A stretch of DNA of 64,000 nt from Hirundichthys speculiger (Eukaryota > Chordata > Actinopteri > Beloniformes > Exocoetidae). The DNA lies in assembly GCA_018398805.1 (NCBI GenBank), contig JAGFBZ010000747.1, positions 744,001 through 808,000 on the forward strand. The letters are read 5' to 3'. Shown one piece after another: positions 46,349 through 59,366 of the stretch. Both the position numbers and the translations under genes were made by a program. Each line of letters opens with the position of its first letter. Within the stretch, counting starts at the first letter, position 1. The notes beneath the pieces are model-generated. The model saw only the letters and a list, made by a program, of their open reading frames with translations, made no database searches and was not told where the DNA came from.

Positions 46349-48046
46349 TTAAGATATTCTAGGAACGACGAGTAATCCTGCACTCTGAGAGCGGAGAGCT
46401 CTATTAGGAGCATAACGTGCTATCAAGTCTTGTAAATAGCACGGAGCTAGGCCATTAAGGGCCTTATATGCGAGAAGCAGAATTTTAAACTCAATTCTAA
46501 ATTTCACGGGAAGCCAATGGAGGGAGGCTAACACGGGAGAGATGTGATCTCGCTTGCGGATTCCTGTCAGCACCCTCGCTGCTGCGTTCTGGATCAGTTG
46601 AAGGCTATTCAGCAAGCTTTTCGGACATCCTGCTAACAACGCATTACAGTAATCCAGTCTAGAGCTAACAAACGCGTGGATTAATTTTTCGGCATCACCC
46701 TGGGAGAGGATGCTCCTAATCTTGGCAATATTTCGGAGATGAAAAAAGGCAGTCTTGCAAACCTGATTAATATGCTGCTTAAATGACATATCCTGATCAA
46801 AAATGACTCCAAGGTTTTTCACAGCTGTGCTGGAAGCCAGCGTAAACCCAGTCAATCCATTCCTCAGGTGTTTGGGACCAAAGACAATAACCTCTGTTTT
46901 ATCCGAGTTTAGAAGCAAAAAGTTAGAGGACATCCAGGACTTAATGTCATTAAGACACCCTTGAAGTTTAGCCAAAGGTTTTGTTTCCTCTGGTTTCATA
47001 GATAAGTACAGTTGCGTATCATCAGCGTAGTAATGAAAGTTTATGCCATGGCTCTGGATAATTTTTCCCAAGGGCAACATGTATAAAGTGAAAAGGATTG
47101 GTCCCAGAACTGAACCCTGTGGGACGCCATAGCAGACCCTAGTCCGTGTAGAAGAAACGTCATTAACATGGACGAACTGGAACCTGTCAGATAAATATGA
47201 TTTAAACCAGCCTAATGCTGTCCCTTTAATTCCAACAGTGTGCTCCAATCTATGCAGCAAAAGCCCGTGATCAACAGTATCAAAAGCAGCACTGAGGTCC
47301 AGCAGAACAAGGACAGAAACTAATCCATTGTCTGAGGCCATGAGGAGGTCGTTGGAGACTCTAATCAGCGCAGTTTCTGTACTATAATGAGTTCTAAACC
47401 CTGACTGAAAGACCTCAAATAGATCATTTCTATGCAGGTGTTCTCCTAACTGGCTAGCAACTATTTTTTCCAAAATTTTAGAGATAAATGGAAGGTTGGA
47501 TATTGGTCTATAGTTTGCCAAGATGTCCGGATCAAGAGATGGTTTCTTGAGCAAAGGTTTAATGACTGCAACTTTAAAAACCTGTGGCACATATCCTAAT
47601 TGTAAAGATAGGTTAATCTGATCCAAAATTGATATACCAATGGAGGACATAACATCCTTGAACAGTCAAGTTGGGATGGGATCCAACAGACACGTAGATG
47701 GTTTAGCTTTACTAATAGTTGAGGTCAACTCAGAGAGGCCCACAGGAGAAAAACAGTCCAGAGTCAAATCAGAAACGGAAGAAATCAACGAAGCTGCAGA
47801 GTCGTTCACAGCCGCCGACAGCTGGGCCTGGCCAATCTCATCTCTAATTTTGATTATTTTCCCACTAAAAAAAGCTCATAAAGTCTTCACTACTGAGAGT
47901 AGCAGGAATGCATGGACCAACAGAGTTGTGACTCTTTGTCAGCCTGGCTACAGTGCTGAACAGAAAACGTGGGTTATGTTTGTTCTCTTCTATTAACGAA
48001 GAATAATAAGATGTTCTAGCTCTGCGTAGGGCTCTTTTGTAGACTA
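46349..48046 (-). pseudogene. L2 ORF2 C-terminal part: reverse transcriptase
   Basis: The frame 46349-47650 carries the RT motifs VIKPLLKKPSLDP, YRPISNLPFISKILE, LLDLSAAFDTVDH, GVPQGSVLGPILF and the catalytic YADDTQLYLS, then the thumb and a C-terminal region (LDYCNALLAGCPKS, HWLPVKFRIEFKILLL) typical of L2. Between 47651 and 48046 the coding sequence continues in shifted frames, so at least two small indels exist there. Confidence 0.88.
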
Positions 48047-49330
48047 TTAACTATCTCTCCAGGCACGATGGGAGTCTGCAGATTTACAGGAGTACCACCT
48101 CCTTTCCATTTTACGTGCATTCTGCTTCAGCATGCGAATATGTGAATTATACCAGGGAGCTGAGCTCCTAAGATAAGAAACCCTCTTCCTCAGAGGAGCG
48201 ACCGCATCCAAGGCTGAATGTAACATATCGGCAGTATTGTTAACAAGGTGATCAATATCTGCCGGAGTAAGATTCAGGTCGTTGCCCTCAGCTATTCTAT
48301 CATATTCCACCATAGGGAGATGAGAGAGAATGACCTCCTTAAAATTATTCACAGCATCTTCAGAAAGACATCTGCTGTAATGACACGCTTCATTTCCTGT
48401 TTTAATGCCACAAATGCTGAACTCGAATGTAACTAAAAAGTGGTCCGAGAGAAGAGAATTCAGTGGCGACACTAACAAGTGATGAGTATCTATACCATAG
48501 GTGAGAACCAGATCCAGGATATGATTAAAGCAGTGAGTCGGTTCTTTCACTTTTTGTGAGACGCCAAATGAATCTAAGAGAGATGTAAAGGCTAATTTAA
48601 GGCTGTCACTGTCAACATCCATGTGGATGTTAAAGTCACCCACTATGATGACTTTGTCTGAGCTGAGCACTAAACCAGCTAAAAAATCAGAGAACTCAGA
48701 CAGAAACTCCAGATAAGCACCAGCAGGTGGCCGGTACACCACTACCAACAAGACTGACTTTTCTGATCTCCAATTTGGAAAAGTTAGACTAAGCGTGAGG
48801 CTTTGGAATGTATTATAATTACATTTGAGTTTTGTTTTAACTTGTAGGCTGGAGTTGTAGACAGCTGCTACTCCTCCACCCCGACCCGTACTCCGGGGAA
48901 TATGATAATTATTATAACCTGGTGGCGTAGCCTCATTTAAGCTCACATACTCTCCCTCTTGTAACCATGTTTCTGATAAGCAGAAGACATCGCAGCGAGT
49001 CCCAGTAATAAGATCATTGATTAACAGAGACTTAGAGCCAAGAGACCTCACATTCAGTAGTCCACATCTAATTACAAGTTCTCTTGGCTCCACGTGTCTG
49101 ACAGTTTTTATTTTTATCAAATTATTTTGGTTAACGCCCCTATCACAGCGCGCTAAGTAGACTTTTGGAGGACGGGGAATTGACATCAATTCTATGTTTT
49201 TGTTTTTGTTCGGCAGCATGTTAACATTAGCAGCTATAAAGTTGATTTCTCTATCTTGAGTGGTCGGGGACGGTCCTCGAGAAGCAGCAGAGAAGCGTGT
49301 AAGACTGCCGCTCTGCATCCTGGCCTCCAC
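48047..49330 (-). pseudogene. L2 ORF2 N-terminal part: AP endonuclease
   Basis: The 427-residue frame has endonuclease motifs GLLNVRSLGSK, CLSETWL, VVYRPPAGAY, VGDFNIHMD and SDHFLVTFEF. It ends at a stop after AWRDS, explained by a one-base loss near 48046, because homologous sequence continues in the next frame. Confidence 0.88.
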
Positions 49331-49940
49331 CCTGGATTGTCGGGGGAGTGTCTAAGAAAATCGGCCAGATTACTAGAAATAAGAGCTGCACCATCCTGGG
49401 TGGGATGAATGCCGTCTCTTCTAATCAGACCAGGCTTTCCCCAAAAATCCGGCCAATTGTCAATAAAGGCCACGTTGTTTTCTGGACACCACCACGACAA
49501 CCAGCGACGGAGCGATGACATGCGGCTAAACATATCATCACTGGTCAAATTGGGAAGGGGACCAGAGAAAACTACGGAGTCCGACATGCTCTTTGCAACA
49601 TTACACACCGACTCAATATTAAGTTTAGTGACCTCCGACTGGCTTAGCCGGGTTTCATTAGTGCCAACATGTATGATAACTTTACTGTACTTACAGTTAC
49701 TCTTTGCCAGCACTTCAAATTTGCCTCGATGTCGCATGCTCTGGCTCCCGGGATACACCTAACTATAGTCGTGGCTGCCGGCCTCACATACCGGACTATA
49801 GAGTCGCCAATCAGCAGGGTGGGTTTCTCAGCGGGTGTGTCGCCGAGTGGGGAAAAACGATTCGATATGTGATAACTAGTCATTTTGAGGTATTTTTCTG
49901 AATGCAATGAATGTGTATTGGGAACTAGACTCTGTTCCAC
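49234..49940 (-). pseudogene. L2 ORF1 with SGNH-hydrolase (esterase) domain
   Basis: The frame 49644-49940 contains PTLLIGDSIVRYVRP (block I, catalytic Ser). The overlapping frame 49234-49758 has IIHVGTNETRLS (Gly/Asn block) and RRDGIHPTQDGA (block V, Asp and His). The full catalytic set is present but split by a frameshift in 49644-49758. ORF1 esterases are known from vertebrate L2/CR1 elements. Confidence 0.85.
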
Positions 49941-50107
49941 AATTGTGAAGCACAGGAGGAGCTTATGAAGACAATCAGCAATATTTGGACTTGGGTCATG
50001 GCCATTAAACTTTTAAAATATTTCTTGCAAATGAAACAAATGTAAAAGATAACTTTAGAAAACATTCAATTTGGGCAATACAAACTGTGCATGAGAAACG
50101 TGTCAGA

Positions 50108-50644
50108 TCATTTCAAACTGTCTGTTCCCCTGCTTGGCTGCTGGGGTCTGCCTTCTGATCCACAAGCCTCTGAACATTTCTGGCAAAGCCAACAGTGGGC
50201 CACTTTACTTCCAAACTAAGAGAGAGACAGAAGAGCAGAAATAAAGAGTGATAAATACTCTATTTAGAGATTACACTCAACACATTACTCTATTCCTATC
50301 AACATTATATTCTTAAAAGTAAGATTTGCTCATATTAAAACATGATACATGTCAATCACAGATCCTGATAACACTTCTCTTTCCAAAATAGATTCATGCA
50401 GTTATATACTGAGTTTTACAGAGAAATAAGGTCTTACCTTCTCCATGTCAAAGTCTTCTTTCTACAGGCATGACATCAATACAAGCAGTTCGCACACACA
50501 TATGGGGAAACAGGAGAAAAAAAGTCAGCCTGTCTCTGTCCAAAGCTAATAAAAGTTCACAAATTAACATGTACCAGAAATGTAATTACCTATACAGTCA
50601 TCATAGTCTTGCTGCAGCTCTGGTGGTAATGACAGCCAGTTCAT
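50108..50644 (-). CDS. hypothetical small split gene, three exons
   Basis: Minus strand: exon 50590-50644 (after CTTCCTACCAG, before GTAATT; starts MNWLSLPPELQQDYDDCI), exon 50438-50457 (before GTAAGA; weak acceptor AAAG; DFDMEK) and exon 50108-50215 (after TCTCTCTCTTAG; FGSKVAHCWLCQKCSEACGS, to TGA 50110-50108). The phases agree and give about 60 residues. A 12-base exon ATGGAAAACCAG at about 50825-50814, before GTACAT, and a first exon with donor GTAAGTGA at 51673 could add 5' sequence. No family is recognised. This is a gene model from splice-like signals only. Confidence 0.25.
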
Positions 50645-50884
50645 CTGGTAGGAAGCAGGTAGGAAGTATGTTATACAAGTTTTATAGATTGGAAAAATGT
50701 TATTTGTCTTTACCATCTCCATGGAAATAGGACAGTAATTAACCACAGTGTCTCACTGGGTTTAGCAGTAATTATCACTGGGAGTCATCCTCGATCATAT
50801 ATTAAATATATGTACCTGGTTTTCCATTGTATGTCTCTGTTGATTACTATTGCCCTGTGAGTTCAGACCTTCCAGTTTTGTTAT

Positions 50885-51250
50885 TATGTTACTGACGCGT
50901 AGAGGCAGAGTCTAACACTTTAAAAAGTGCCCAAATTTTACTCCTTTTCCTGTTGTCACTCATCTTTGGTGAAATGGTCAAATCCTCCGCGCTCGTCTCA
51001 CTCTCCTCTCTCTGCCTCCCCCCCCACTTAGCAGAGTGTTGTTGACTCTGCTCCCCTCCTCCCTCCTCCCTCCTGCTCGGTGTCGACATGGACGTTGGTT
51101 GCTACAGCCACACATGTTGACCAATAGTGCTTTAAAAGACAATATAAAATAATAATAAAAAAAAATCGCTCTGGATCACAAGCCGGCCTCCGTTGTTCAC
51201 TTCAAAGAGCCGGCTCTTTTCCGGCTCTCGTTCGCGACCGACCCATCACT
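50885..51250 (-). mobile_element. BED-finger hAT, truncated copy
   Basis: The inverse of the 5' part of the element at 62700-63583. The terminus TAGTGATGGGTCGGTCGCG reads inward from 51250. The frame 50889-51089 has MSDNRKRSKIWALFKVLDS, the start of a hAT BED zinc finger, preceded by an unrelated leader. The element is cut at about 50885. At the position of the 62937 G tract it has only C9 (minus: G). Confidence 0.8.
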
Positions 51251-51429
51251 ATTCTGCGGAACTCATGCAGGAACAGTGGGACATGACACAGAGCAGCATA
51301 CATCAGTTTGACCGCATTCAAATCACGGATAACAACGTTTATGAACACACATCAGCCATGTTAGAAAATGCTTTGACCGAAAGCGCGGGAGGTCCCTCCG
51401 CAATAGGCAACTGGGGCTGGCGACCCTAA
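51193..51429 (+). other. unrecognised frame next to hAT terminus
   Basis: After the hAT end at 51250 the plus strand reads AELMQEQWDMTQSSIHQFDR and ENALTESAGGPSAIGNWGW before a stop. It has a protein-like composition and no low complexity, but no family is recognised and no splice sites were identified. Confidence 0.2.
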
Positions 51430-51441
51430 CCCTAACCCAGT
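51427..51441 (+). repeat. short telomere-like tract
   Basis: CCCTAACCCTAACCC, two and a half units. Confidence 0.8.
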
Positions 51442-52158
<717 letters not shown>

Positions 52159-52289
52159 CGGCTGTCAATTTCTCAAAATAATTAATCAGATTAATCGCAT
52201 GACTGTCAATAATTAATCATGATTAATCGCAAATTAATCGCATATTTTTATCTGTTCTAAATCTACCTTATACAGATCTTTTTCAAGTT

Positions 52290-52640
52290 GTATTACTCTT
52301 ATTAATACGAGTCCTGACTAGAACCAGGAAATATGACCATATTAGTCCAGTCCTGAGGTCTCTGGCTTCCTGTCACTCAGAGAATAGACTTTAAAACAGC
52401 TCTACTTGTGTCCAAGTTGTGTTCAAATGTTCAGATCCAGACTGAAAACAGTTCTGTTTAGATGATGACTGCACTCTTCATTTAATTAATTTTTTTGTTA
52501 ATTAATTTTATTTATTATTGATTATTTTTATGCTTGTATGGAATGATTCTATTTGCCTTCTTGTGATTTTATGCATCTGTAAAGCACTTTGAATTGCCTT
52601 GTGTACGAATTGTGCTCTACAAATAAAGTTGCCTTTCCTA
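52290..52640 (+). mobile_element. L2/CR1-type LINE 3' end
   Basis: Starts within ACCAGGAAATATGACCATAT, contains CTGAAAACAGTTCTGTTTAG and ends GTGCTCTACAAATAAAGTTGCC, the typical 3' end of an L2-like subfamily distinct from the element at 45361. Strongly 5'-truncated. Confidence 0.65.
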
Positions 52641-52807
52641 ATATGAGAGTACACAAATGCTTGCCTTATGCAAAACAAATGCATGTTTATTTATTGCTAC
52701 AATGCCAAATCCATTATATATTGTATATATATATATATATATACTCAATATTTTCTCTTATGTTCTTCATACAAAATATTTTCGTTTATTTGCTTCAAAT
52801 AAACGAA

Positions 52808-52842
<35 letters not shown>
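52808..52842 (+). repeat. poly(G) tract, 35 bp
   Basis: Uninterrupted G run. Poly-glycine frames across it are artefacts. Confidence 0.95.
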
Positions 52843-53273
52843 CTCTGCATCCGCGCTCTAATTAACCAACAAGTGATATTTCAGTAGTCGGGACTCCGGT
52901 GGTAACTAAATTCACATCGACAGTAAACACAAACAACATTTATCTTGTGGAGTTAGCCATCAGGCAAGGTTTTGAAGCTGAACTTACCATTCAAAATAGT
53001 ATCTTTTTATCCCAGCTACTTCTAACGGAAGTTTATTTACGTCTGTCTGTCTGCGGCATGGACGTCGACCTCAGTGCATGGCTTCCTGTTTTGACAAACG
53101 GAGGACTACAGGACTACAACTACGGCGGGGCCCGAGGGTCATGAAGCCTGGAGGCAACACGTACTCTCCTCTGTACATCAACGGCCGGCCCGCGTTAATC
53201 ACGCGTTACTAAAATTAGTTGCATTAAAATAATTTTGCGTTAATCACACGTTAACGCGTTAACTTTGACAGCC

Positions 53274-53640
53274 CTATTTAATACCTTAAATTGACAGATA
53301 TTGTGTTTAAATATGCATATTAATGTATTTTGATGTACAATGTTTAATTTTCTGTTGTCCAATTCACTAAAATAATCAATACTGTAAATGTGCAGAAATT
53401 CCTATTTGATTAAAGGTACATATTTTGTTGATACAGTTGTCATTGTTGTTTTTTTTACTTGGGGAAACCACAATTATGCAGCAAATCAGTGTAGATGGAC
53501 AGGCCAGTTTCATGAAATGACAACAAAATACTCTTAATTTACAGGGACTGGCCTTAAATTGAGCTATTTTTGATGTATTTTTAATGCATTTAGCTTGTTT
53601 TTCTACTGTTCAATTAACATTTTTAAATCTTGTAATTATT
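53274..53640. other. unassigned AT-rich spacer
   Basis: No gene or repeat recognised. Confidence 0.5.
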
Positions 53641-54290
53641 AAAAAAAACTTTTAATCCCCTTTTGGGCAGGAGGGGCCCAAATGGGTCCGGAATGATTTT
53701 CCCGGTTAAGACCCACATGAGACCCTCACAGATCCCACCTAAAACCCATCTGGGCATCCATGGCTGGCCCCCATATGGATCCCGGGTGCAAACCCACTTT
53801 AAACCCCTTTGGGCAAGTGGGGCCCAAATGGATCTGGCGTGAATTGCCCGGTTAGGACCCACATAAGACTCTTAAAGAGCCCATTTAAGGCCCATCTGGG
53901 CATCCATGGCTGGCCCCCATATGGATCCCGGGTGCAAACCCACTTTATAACCCTTTGGGCAGGTGGGGCCCAAATGGGTCTGGCATGAATTGCCCGGTTA
54001 GGACCCATGCAGCACCCTTGCAGGTCCCACTTTTAGTACGTCTGGGCTTCCACAGCTTGCCCCCATATGGATCCCGGATGCAAGCCCATGATGGGGCCCA
54101 CATTTACTGCCCAGAAAGCCCCCATCTGGGCCCCACATGTCATTGCTGGCTGGGTCTGGGCTTCCACAGCTTGCCCCCATATGGATCCCGGGTGCAAGCC
54201 CATGATGGGGCCCACATTTACTGCCCAGAAAGCCCCCATCTGGGCCCCACATGTCATTGCGGGCTGGGTTCTCATGTTGGGACCTAACAT
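53640..54290. repeat. minisatellite, 146-bp units
   Basis: The anchor CTGGGCWTCCA...CCCCCATATGGATCCCGG recurs at 53750, 53896, 54042 and 54156: spacings 146, 146 and 114. Each unit has a GTGGGGCCCAAATGG or GATGGGGCCCACATTTACTG block. GC-rich with GGATCC sites. Long frames cross the units on both strands, because a 146/114 spacing and base composition leave few stops. No known protein. Confidence 0.88.
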
Positions 54291-54299
54291 ATATTTATC

Positions 54300-54420
54300 A
54301 ATTCAATCTAATTCAAAAAAACTTTATTGATCCCCAAAGGGAAATTGAATTGTTGCAGTCACTGTCATGATGCTCCATTTGGTTTGAAAAATGTTCCAAT
54401 CTTTTTGTAAAGCATTTTAG
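54300..54420 (-). mobile_element. Rex1-type LINE 3' tail fragment
   Basis: ACTTTATTGATCCCCAAAGG next to degenerate AATTC repeats matches the tail of Rex1-like elements in the window. Confidence 0.65.
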
Positions 54421-55458
54421 TGGCATCATATAAAACATCATCTAAAACAAAACAAAACAAAACAAACATTTTAGAAGAAAAAAAATGTTTCCAAGTTTAG
54501 TATTTTCTTTTTTCTTTAATCAATTATGAAGTTTAAATGGAACAAATGAGCTGCAGTCACTGATGCAATTAATAAATATCGAAAGAATCAGTGTCTTTCA
54601 AAATAATATTCATCTTTAAGTTCTCTCCCACAATTGAGAACTGCTACTGGACCATCATCCCAGTCCACCAGCAGCTTTGTGAAAACTCTGAACATTATCT
54701 GGATGATTAATGTATTTCATGAATCAGGAGAATTTAAATATTTTGTTTTTAATCTGAAATGTTTAAGATAACACTAACTGAAATTAGCTTTATTTTGATT
54801 TAATGGTCCTATATTATGCTTTTCCTAACTTTCAAAGGTCCAGATCTGTCTAAAAATGTCATATAAACTACACAATTTGCAGGCTGTGGAGCTGTGGCTT
54901 TATGAGATTCATAAGGAAGCAGTCATACCAGGGCTCCGTTTCAAAAAGATTCAACAAACTCCAATTTAAACAACAAAAACTAACTCAGAATTGACAAACC
55001 CCGAGATGAAAAACTCCTGAGTTTTTGGTTTCAGAATCGGGGTTGGGAGTTGGTTCTGTCGACCCAGAGTATGTTGACTCCGAGTTTTGCGTGTGCACAG
55101 TGTCTTTAAAAAGACATCATCAATGAATTTCTCTTACTGTGATTCACCATGGCAATGCCAGGTAAGTAGAAGAGATCCTCCTACCTTTCTTCATTATATT
55201 AGAACTTATATGCATTGAATAAACTTTTACAATCAATAAGTTGTAATTTGATTTAACCATCTTTCTCGCTTTGAGAAAAGAAAAACTCTTAAGTTCCCAT
55301 CATTTCAGGTTCAACGCAGCCAGTTTTCTCATAACTGGTTTCTGAACCAGGCCCAGAGCCTTCTAAGGACCAGAACAACTTCTGTTCACACAAGCATTAA
55401 CTGCATTTGGAGACTGGTCCTCTAAACTTCAAGATCAACCCGGGCCATGCATCTATAC
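54421..55458. other. unassigned spacer
   Basis: No gene recognised. Short AAAAC repeats near 54450. Confidence 0.5.
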
Positions 55459-55683
55459 CACTGTTTCTCAGTCCTGGTCCTCCAGTACCACTGTCCTGCA
55501 CGTTTCAGGTGTTTCCCTGCACCAACACACCTGGCTCAAATTCAGGGGTCACGGACAGACTTGTTAAGACCTTGATACCAAATGAAGGAGGTGGTCCATT
55601 CATTTGAAACAGGTGTGTTGGCACAGGGAAACACCTGAACCATACAGGACAGTGGTTCTGGAGGACAGGACTGAGAAACACTG
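55459..55683. mobile_element. fold-back hAT-like MITE
   Basis: The ends CACTGTTTCTCAGTCCTGG and its near-exact inverse extend inward for most of each arm (GGTGTTTCCCTG in both), so the 225-bp element is almost a full palindrome. Flanks ATCTATAC (55451-55458) and ATCTATCC (55684-55691) match 7 of 8. Confidence 0.8.
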
Positions 55684-56127
55684 ATCTATCCTGTATGGGG
55701 TCAGCTATATGGGGGAGGGGGAGACCAAACATTGTGCACACTGAAGCCCACAGAAAATTTCTGGTTTAGGATCGAAAAAAATCCAGAGATTTTGACCCAT
55801 GATCACAATGCTTGTTAAATATGAATAGAGATCAAACTTGCATAATATGAGACCTTAAAAATGAATTGTGCAGCCTTGTGTTCATAATTTTGGGAAAGGA
55901 AAAAGTACCTGTCTCCATATTAAAGCAGCACAAAGGAGTTTTTTTTCCCCATGTTAAAATATCAGTTTCTATTTAATTCTAGGAGTTGTCTACCTCTGTC
56001 AGCCTCCATCCCTATCAGCCAATGCAACTCTGGACATTTGTCCTGGTTGCAACCAGGCTTTTTAAGAAGGGGGGTATCCACCCATCTTTGGCCTCCATTT
56101 AAAAAAAAAAAAAAAAAACTAAAGTAT
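55684..56127. other. unassigned spacer with A tract
   Basis: A18 run at 56101-56118. No gene recognised. Confidence 0.5.
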
Positions 56128-57012
56128 TAGGGGTGCACGATAACTATCGAGCCGATAACAGGAAATTATGACGTCATCCCGATAACACCGATATCACGAC
56201 AAATAGCCCTGATAACATATATTTTTGTCAACACAGCAGTGCCTCGCTCCCTCTGAGTCTTAAATGACCGTCAGTGAACGTTATGTTCAAGTGACGTCGG
56301 CATAATCAGAAAAACAATTACTCAATGAGGAAAATCAAGAATACCCCTTCATGCCAGAAAACAACTTGTTAACTCGGTCATAATTTTAGTAGTTGCTGAC
56401 TTTAATTGATATTTGCAGTATTTTCCCACATGTTACACATAAAAAAGAAAAAAATAGAAAAGGCTGAAAGAACGACTAGCAAATGAGAGAACGTGGGAAT
56501 TTATGTTACACCTTGAATGCAGCCTGCAGCACAGCGTACTGATCACAACAAACATGGCGGTGTGGAACTTCATTAAAGTTTCAGAAGAAGATAGTTTGGT
56601 GGTTATTTGTGATGAATCCTCTGAGTGAATTCTACGAGGAGGGAAGCACAAGCTTTAATACGTAAAACCTGATCAGCCACCTACAACATAACAATCGCTT
56701 CCATGGAGTTTTGAAATCGTGCTAATGTGAGCTAACGGAAGCTAATGCTAACGTGCGCAAGCCAGCAGCAGTCTCCTTTCCTCATTCCTCTCATCTAAAG
56801 CTTCCATGAAATTAAAAAATAAAAACTACCGAACCTCATTTACTTTAATTAAAGGTATTAATTTAAATGGAACCACAAGCCAAAATCCTTTAAATGTTAA
56901 TCTTTTTCAGTTAGTAATTCTGATGCATGTATTTCCATCAGTTCAAGGAGCCTTTATTTTTTTATATCAGTCAGTAATGAACCTTATTTAAGTTGATGTG
57001 AGATATCAAATA
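56128..57012. mobile_element. hAT-type MITE family H, copy 3, left part
   Basis: The left terminus is TAGGGGTGCACGATAACT, and the sequence is closely related to copy 1 (5350 onward). It breaks off at ATATCAAATA where LINE sequence begins, and resumes at 63586. Confidence 0.8.
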
Positions 57013-57026
57013 CAAATTCAAATTCA

Positions 57027-59366
57027 TCCATCCATCCATCCATTAACTTCCGCTTGGTCCGGAATCGGGTCGCGGGGGCAGCAGCTTCAGCTGAGAGGCC
57101 CAGACCTCCCTCCCCTCGGCCGCCTCCACCAGCTCCTCTGGGAGAACCCCGAGGCGTTCCCAGGCCAGCTGAGAGATATAATCTCTTCAGCGGGTCCTGG
57201 GTCTTCCCCGTGGTCTTCTCCCAGTTGGACATGCCCGAAACACCTCTCCAGGGAGGCGTCGGGGGGGCATCCTAACCAGATGCCCGAACCACCTCAGCTG
57301 GCTCCTCTTGATGTGGAGGAGCAGCGGCTATACTCTGAGTCCCTCCCGAATGACCGAACTTCTCACCCTGTCTCTAAGGGAGAGTCCAGCCACCCTGAGG
57401 AGAAAACTCATTTCCGCCGCTTGTATCCGTGATCTCATTCTTTCGGTCACTACCCACAGTTCATGACAATAGGTGAGGGTTGGAACAAAGATCGACCGGT
57501 AAACAGAGAGCCTTGCCTTTTGGCTCAGCTCTCTCTTCACCACAACGGACCGGTACAGAGTCCGCACCACAGCAGACGCTGCACCAATCCATCTGTCGAT
57601 CTCCCGCTCCTTTCTCCCATCACTCGTGAACAAGATCCCGAGATACTTAAACTCCTCCACTTGAGGCAGAACCTCACTCCCGACCCGGAGGAGGCATTCT
57701 ACCCTTTTCCGACTGAGGACCATGGTCTCAGATTTGGAGGTGCTGATCCTCATCCCTGCCGCTTCACACTCGGCTGCGAACCGCTCCAGCGAGAGCTGCA
57801 GATTCCCACTCGATGGTGCCAAGAGGACCACATCATCTGCAAACAGCAGAGACGAGATCCCGACACCACCGAACCGGAACCCTTCCGCTCCTTGGCTGCA
57901 CCTAGAAATTCTGTCCATAAACGTTATGAACAGAATTGGTGACAAAGGGCAGCCCTGGCAGAGTCCAACTCTCACTGAAAACGAATCCGACTAACAACCG
58001 GCAATGCGGACCAAGCTCCCACTCCATTTGTACAGGGACTGGACAGCCCGTAACAACAGGCCCAGCACCCCATACTCCTGGAGTACCCCCCACAGGACCC
58101 CCCGAGGGACACGGTCAAATGCCTTCTCCAAGTCCACAAAACACATGTGGACTCGTTGAGCAAATTCCCATGTTCTCTCAAGGACCCTAGTGAGGGTATA
58201 GAGCTGGTCCAGTGTTCCACAACCAGGACGGAACCCGCATTGTTCCTCCTGAATCTGGGATTCGACAATCGATCAAACTCTCTTCTCCAGCACCCCTGTA
58301 TAGACCTTACGAGGGAGGCTGAGGAGTGTGATTCCCCTGTAATTGGAACACACCCTCCGGTCCCCCTTCTTAAAAAGGGGAACCACCACCCCGGTCTGCC
58401 AATCCAGAGGTACTGCCCCTGATTTCCATGCGATGTTGCAGAGACGTGTTAACCAAGACAGTCCTACAACATCCAGAGCCTTCAGGAAATCAGGGCGGAT
58501 CTCGTCCACCCCCGGAGCCCAGCCACTGTGCAGCTTTTTAACTACTTCAGCGACCTCAGCTCCAGTAATGGACGAGCCCACCCCCAAGTCCACAGGCTCA
58601 GCATCCTCCACGGATGAGATGTTGGTGGGATTGAGAAGGTCCTCGAAGTATTCCTTCCACCGCCGAATGACATCTCCAGTCGAGGTCAGCAGCACCCCAC
58701 CCCCACTATACACAGTGTTGGTGAAGCACTGCTTTCCCCGCCTGAGCCGTCCGACGGTTTGCCAGAATCTCAGAGTCTCAGAGCCGATCGAAAGTCTTTT
58801 TCCATGGCCTCATCGAACTCCTCCCACACCCGAGTTTTTGCCTCAGAGACCACCAAAGCCGCCGCCCGCTTGGCCTGTTGATACTTGTCTGCTGATTCCG
58901 GAGTCCCACAGGCTAACCAAACCCGGTAGGACTCCTTCTTCAGTCTGACGGCCTCTCTCACCCGAGGTGTCCACCACCGAGTTCGAGAATTGCCGCCACG
59001 ACAGGCACCGACGACCTTACGGCCACAGCTCCGGTCAGCCGCCTCAGCAATGGAGGCGCGGAACATGGCCCATTCAGACTCAATGTCCCCCGCCTCCCCC
59101 AGGATGTGATTGAAGCTCTGCCGGAGGTGTGAGTTGAAGACCCTTCTGACAGGTTCCTCTGCCAGACGTTCCCAGCAAACCCTCACTACACGTTTGGGCC
59201 TACCAGGTCTGACCGGCATTCTCCCCCGCCATCTGATCCAACCCACCACCAGGTAGTGATCAGTTGATAGCTCAGCTCCTCTCTTTACCTGAGTGTCCAA
59301 AACATACAGCCAAAGATCAGATGATACGACTTTAAAGTCGATCATCGGTCTCCGGCCAAGAGATCG
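57027..59366 (-). mobile_element. Rex3 (RTE) LINE, copy B, 5'-truncated
   Basis: The tail of CATCC repeats is at 57027. Perfect 13-bp repeats AAATTCAAATTCA at 57014-57026 and 59367-59379 flank the element (the site is itself repetitive). The RT is in three frames: 57328-57975 (LFADDVVLL and the thumb), a middle part with the second half of the finger around 58100, and 58273-58713 plus 58770-59345 (linker after the endonuclease). It contains GGTGACAAAGGGCAGCCCTG, a known Rex3 primer-like segment. Better preserved than the copy at 1-1962. Confidence 0.88.

Larger units (their letters stand above)
45361..49950 (-). mobile_element. L2-clade LINE, near full length
   Basis: On the minus strand: ORF1 with esterase motifs (49234-49940), ORF2 endonuclease (48047-49330), RT (46349-47650), a 0.95-kb 3' UTR, and a tail of AATTC-type repeats at 45361-45390. 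Frameshifts occur between the two ORF1 pieces and after the endonuclease. No convincing target duplication was found. A related 3' UTR lies at 35191-36242. Confidence 0.88.

Noticed and set aside
47640..47996. 118-residue plus-strand frame
   Set aside because: It is antisense to the L2 ORF2 coding region.
51427..51441. interstitial telomere array
   Set aside because: Only two and a half units; chance is likely.
52589..53084. poly-glycine frames at 52589-52887
   Set aside because: They cross a pure G tract and have no other support.
53623..54330. protein genes across the 146-bp array
   Set aside because: Frames overlap on both strands and repeat with the array; no domain or start context.
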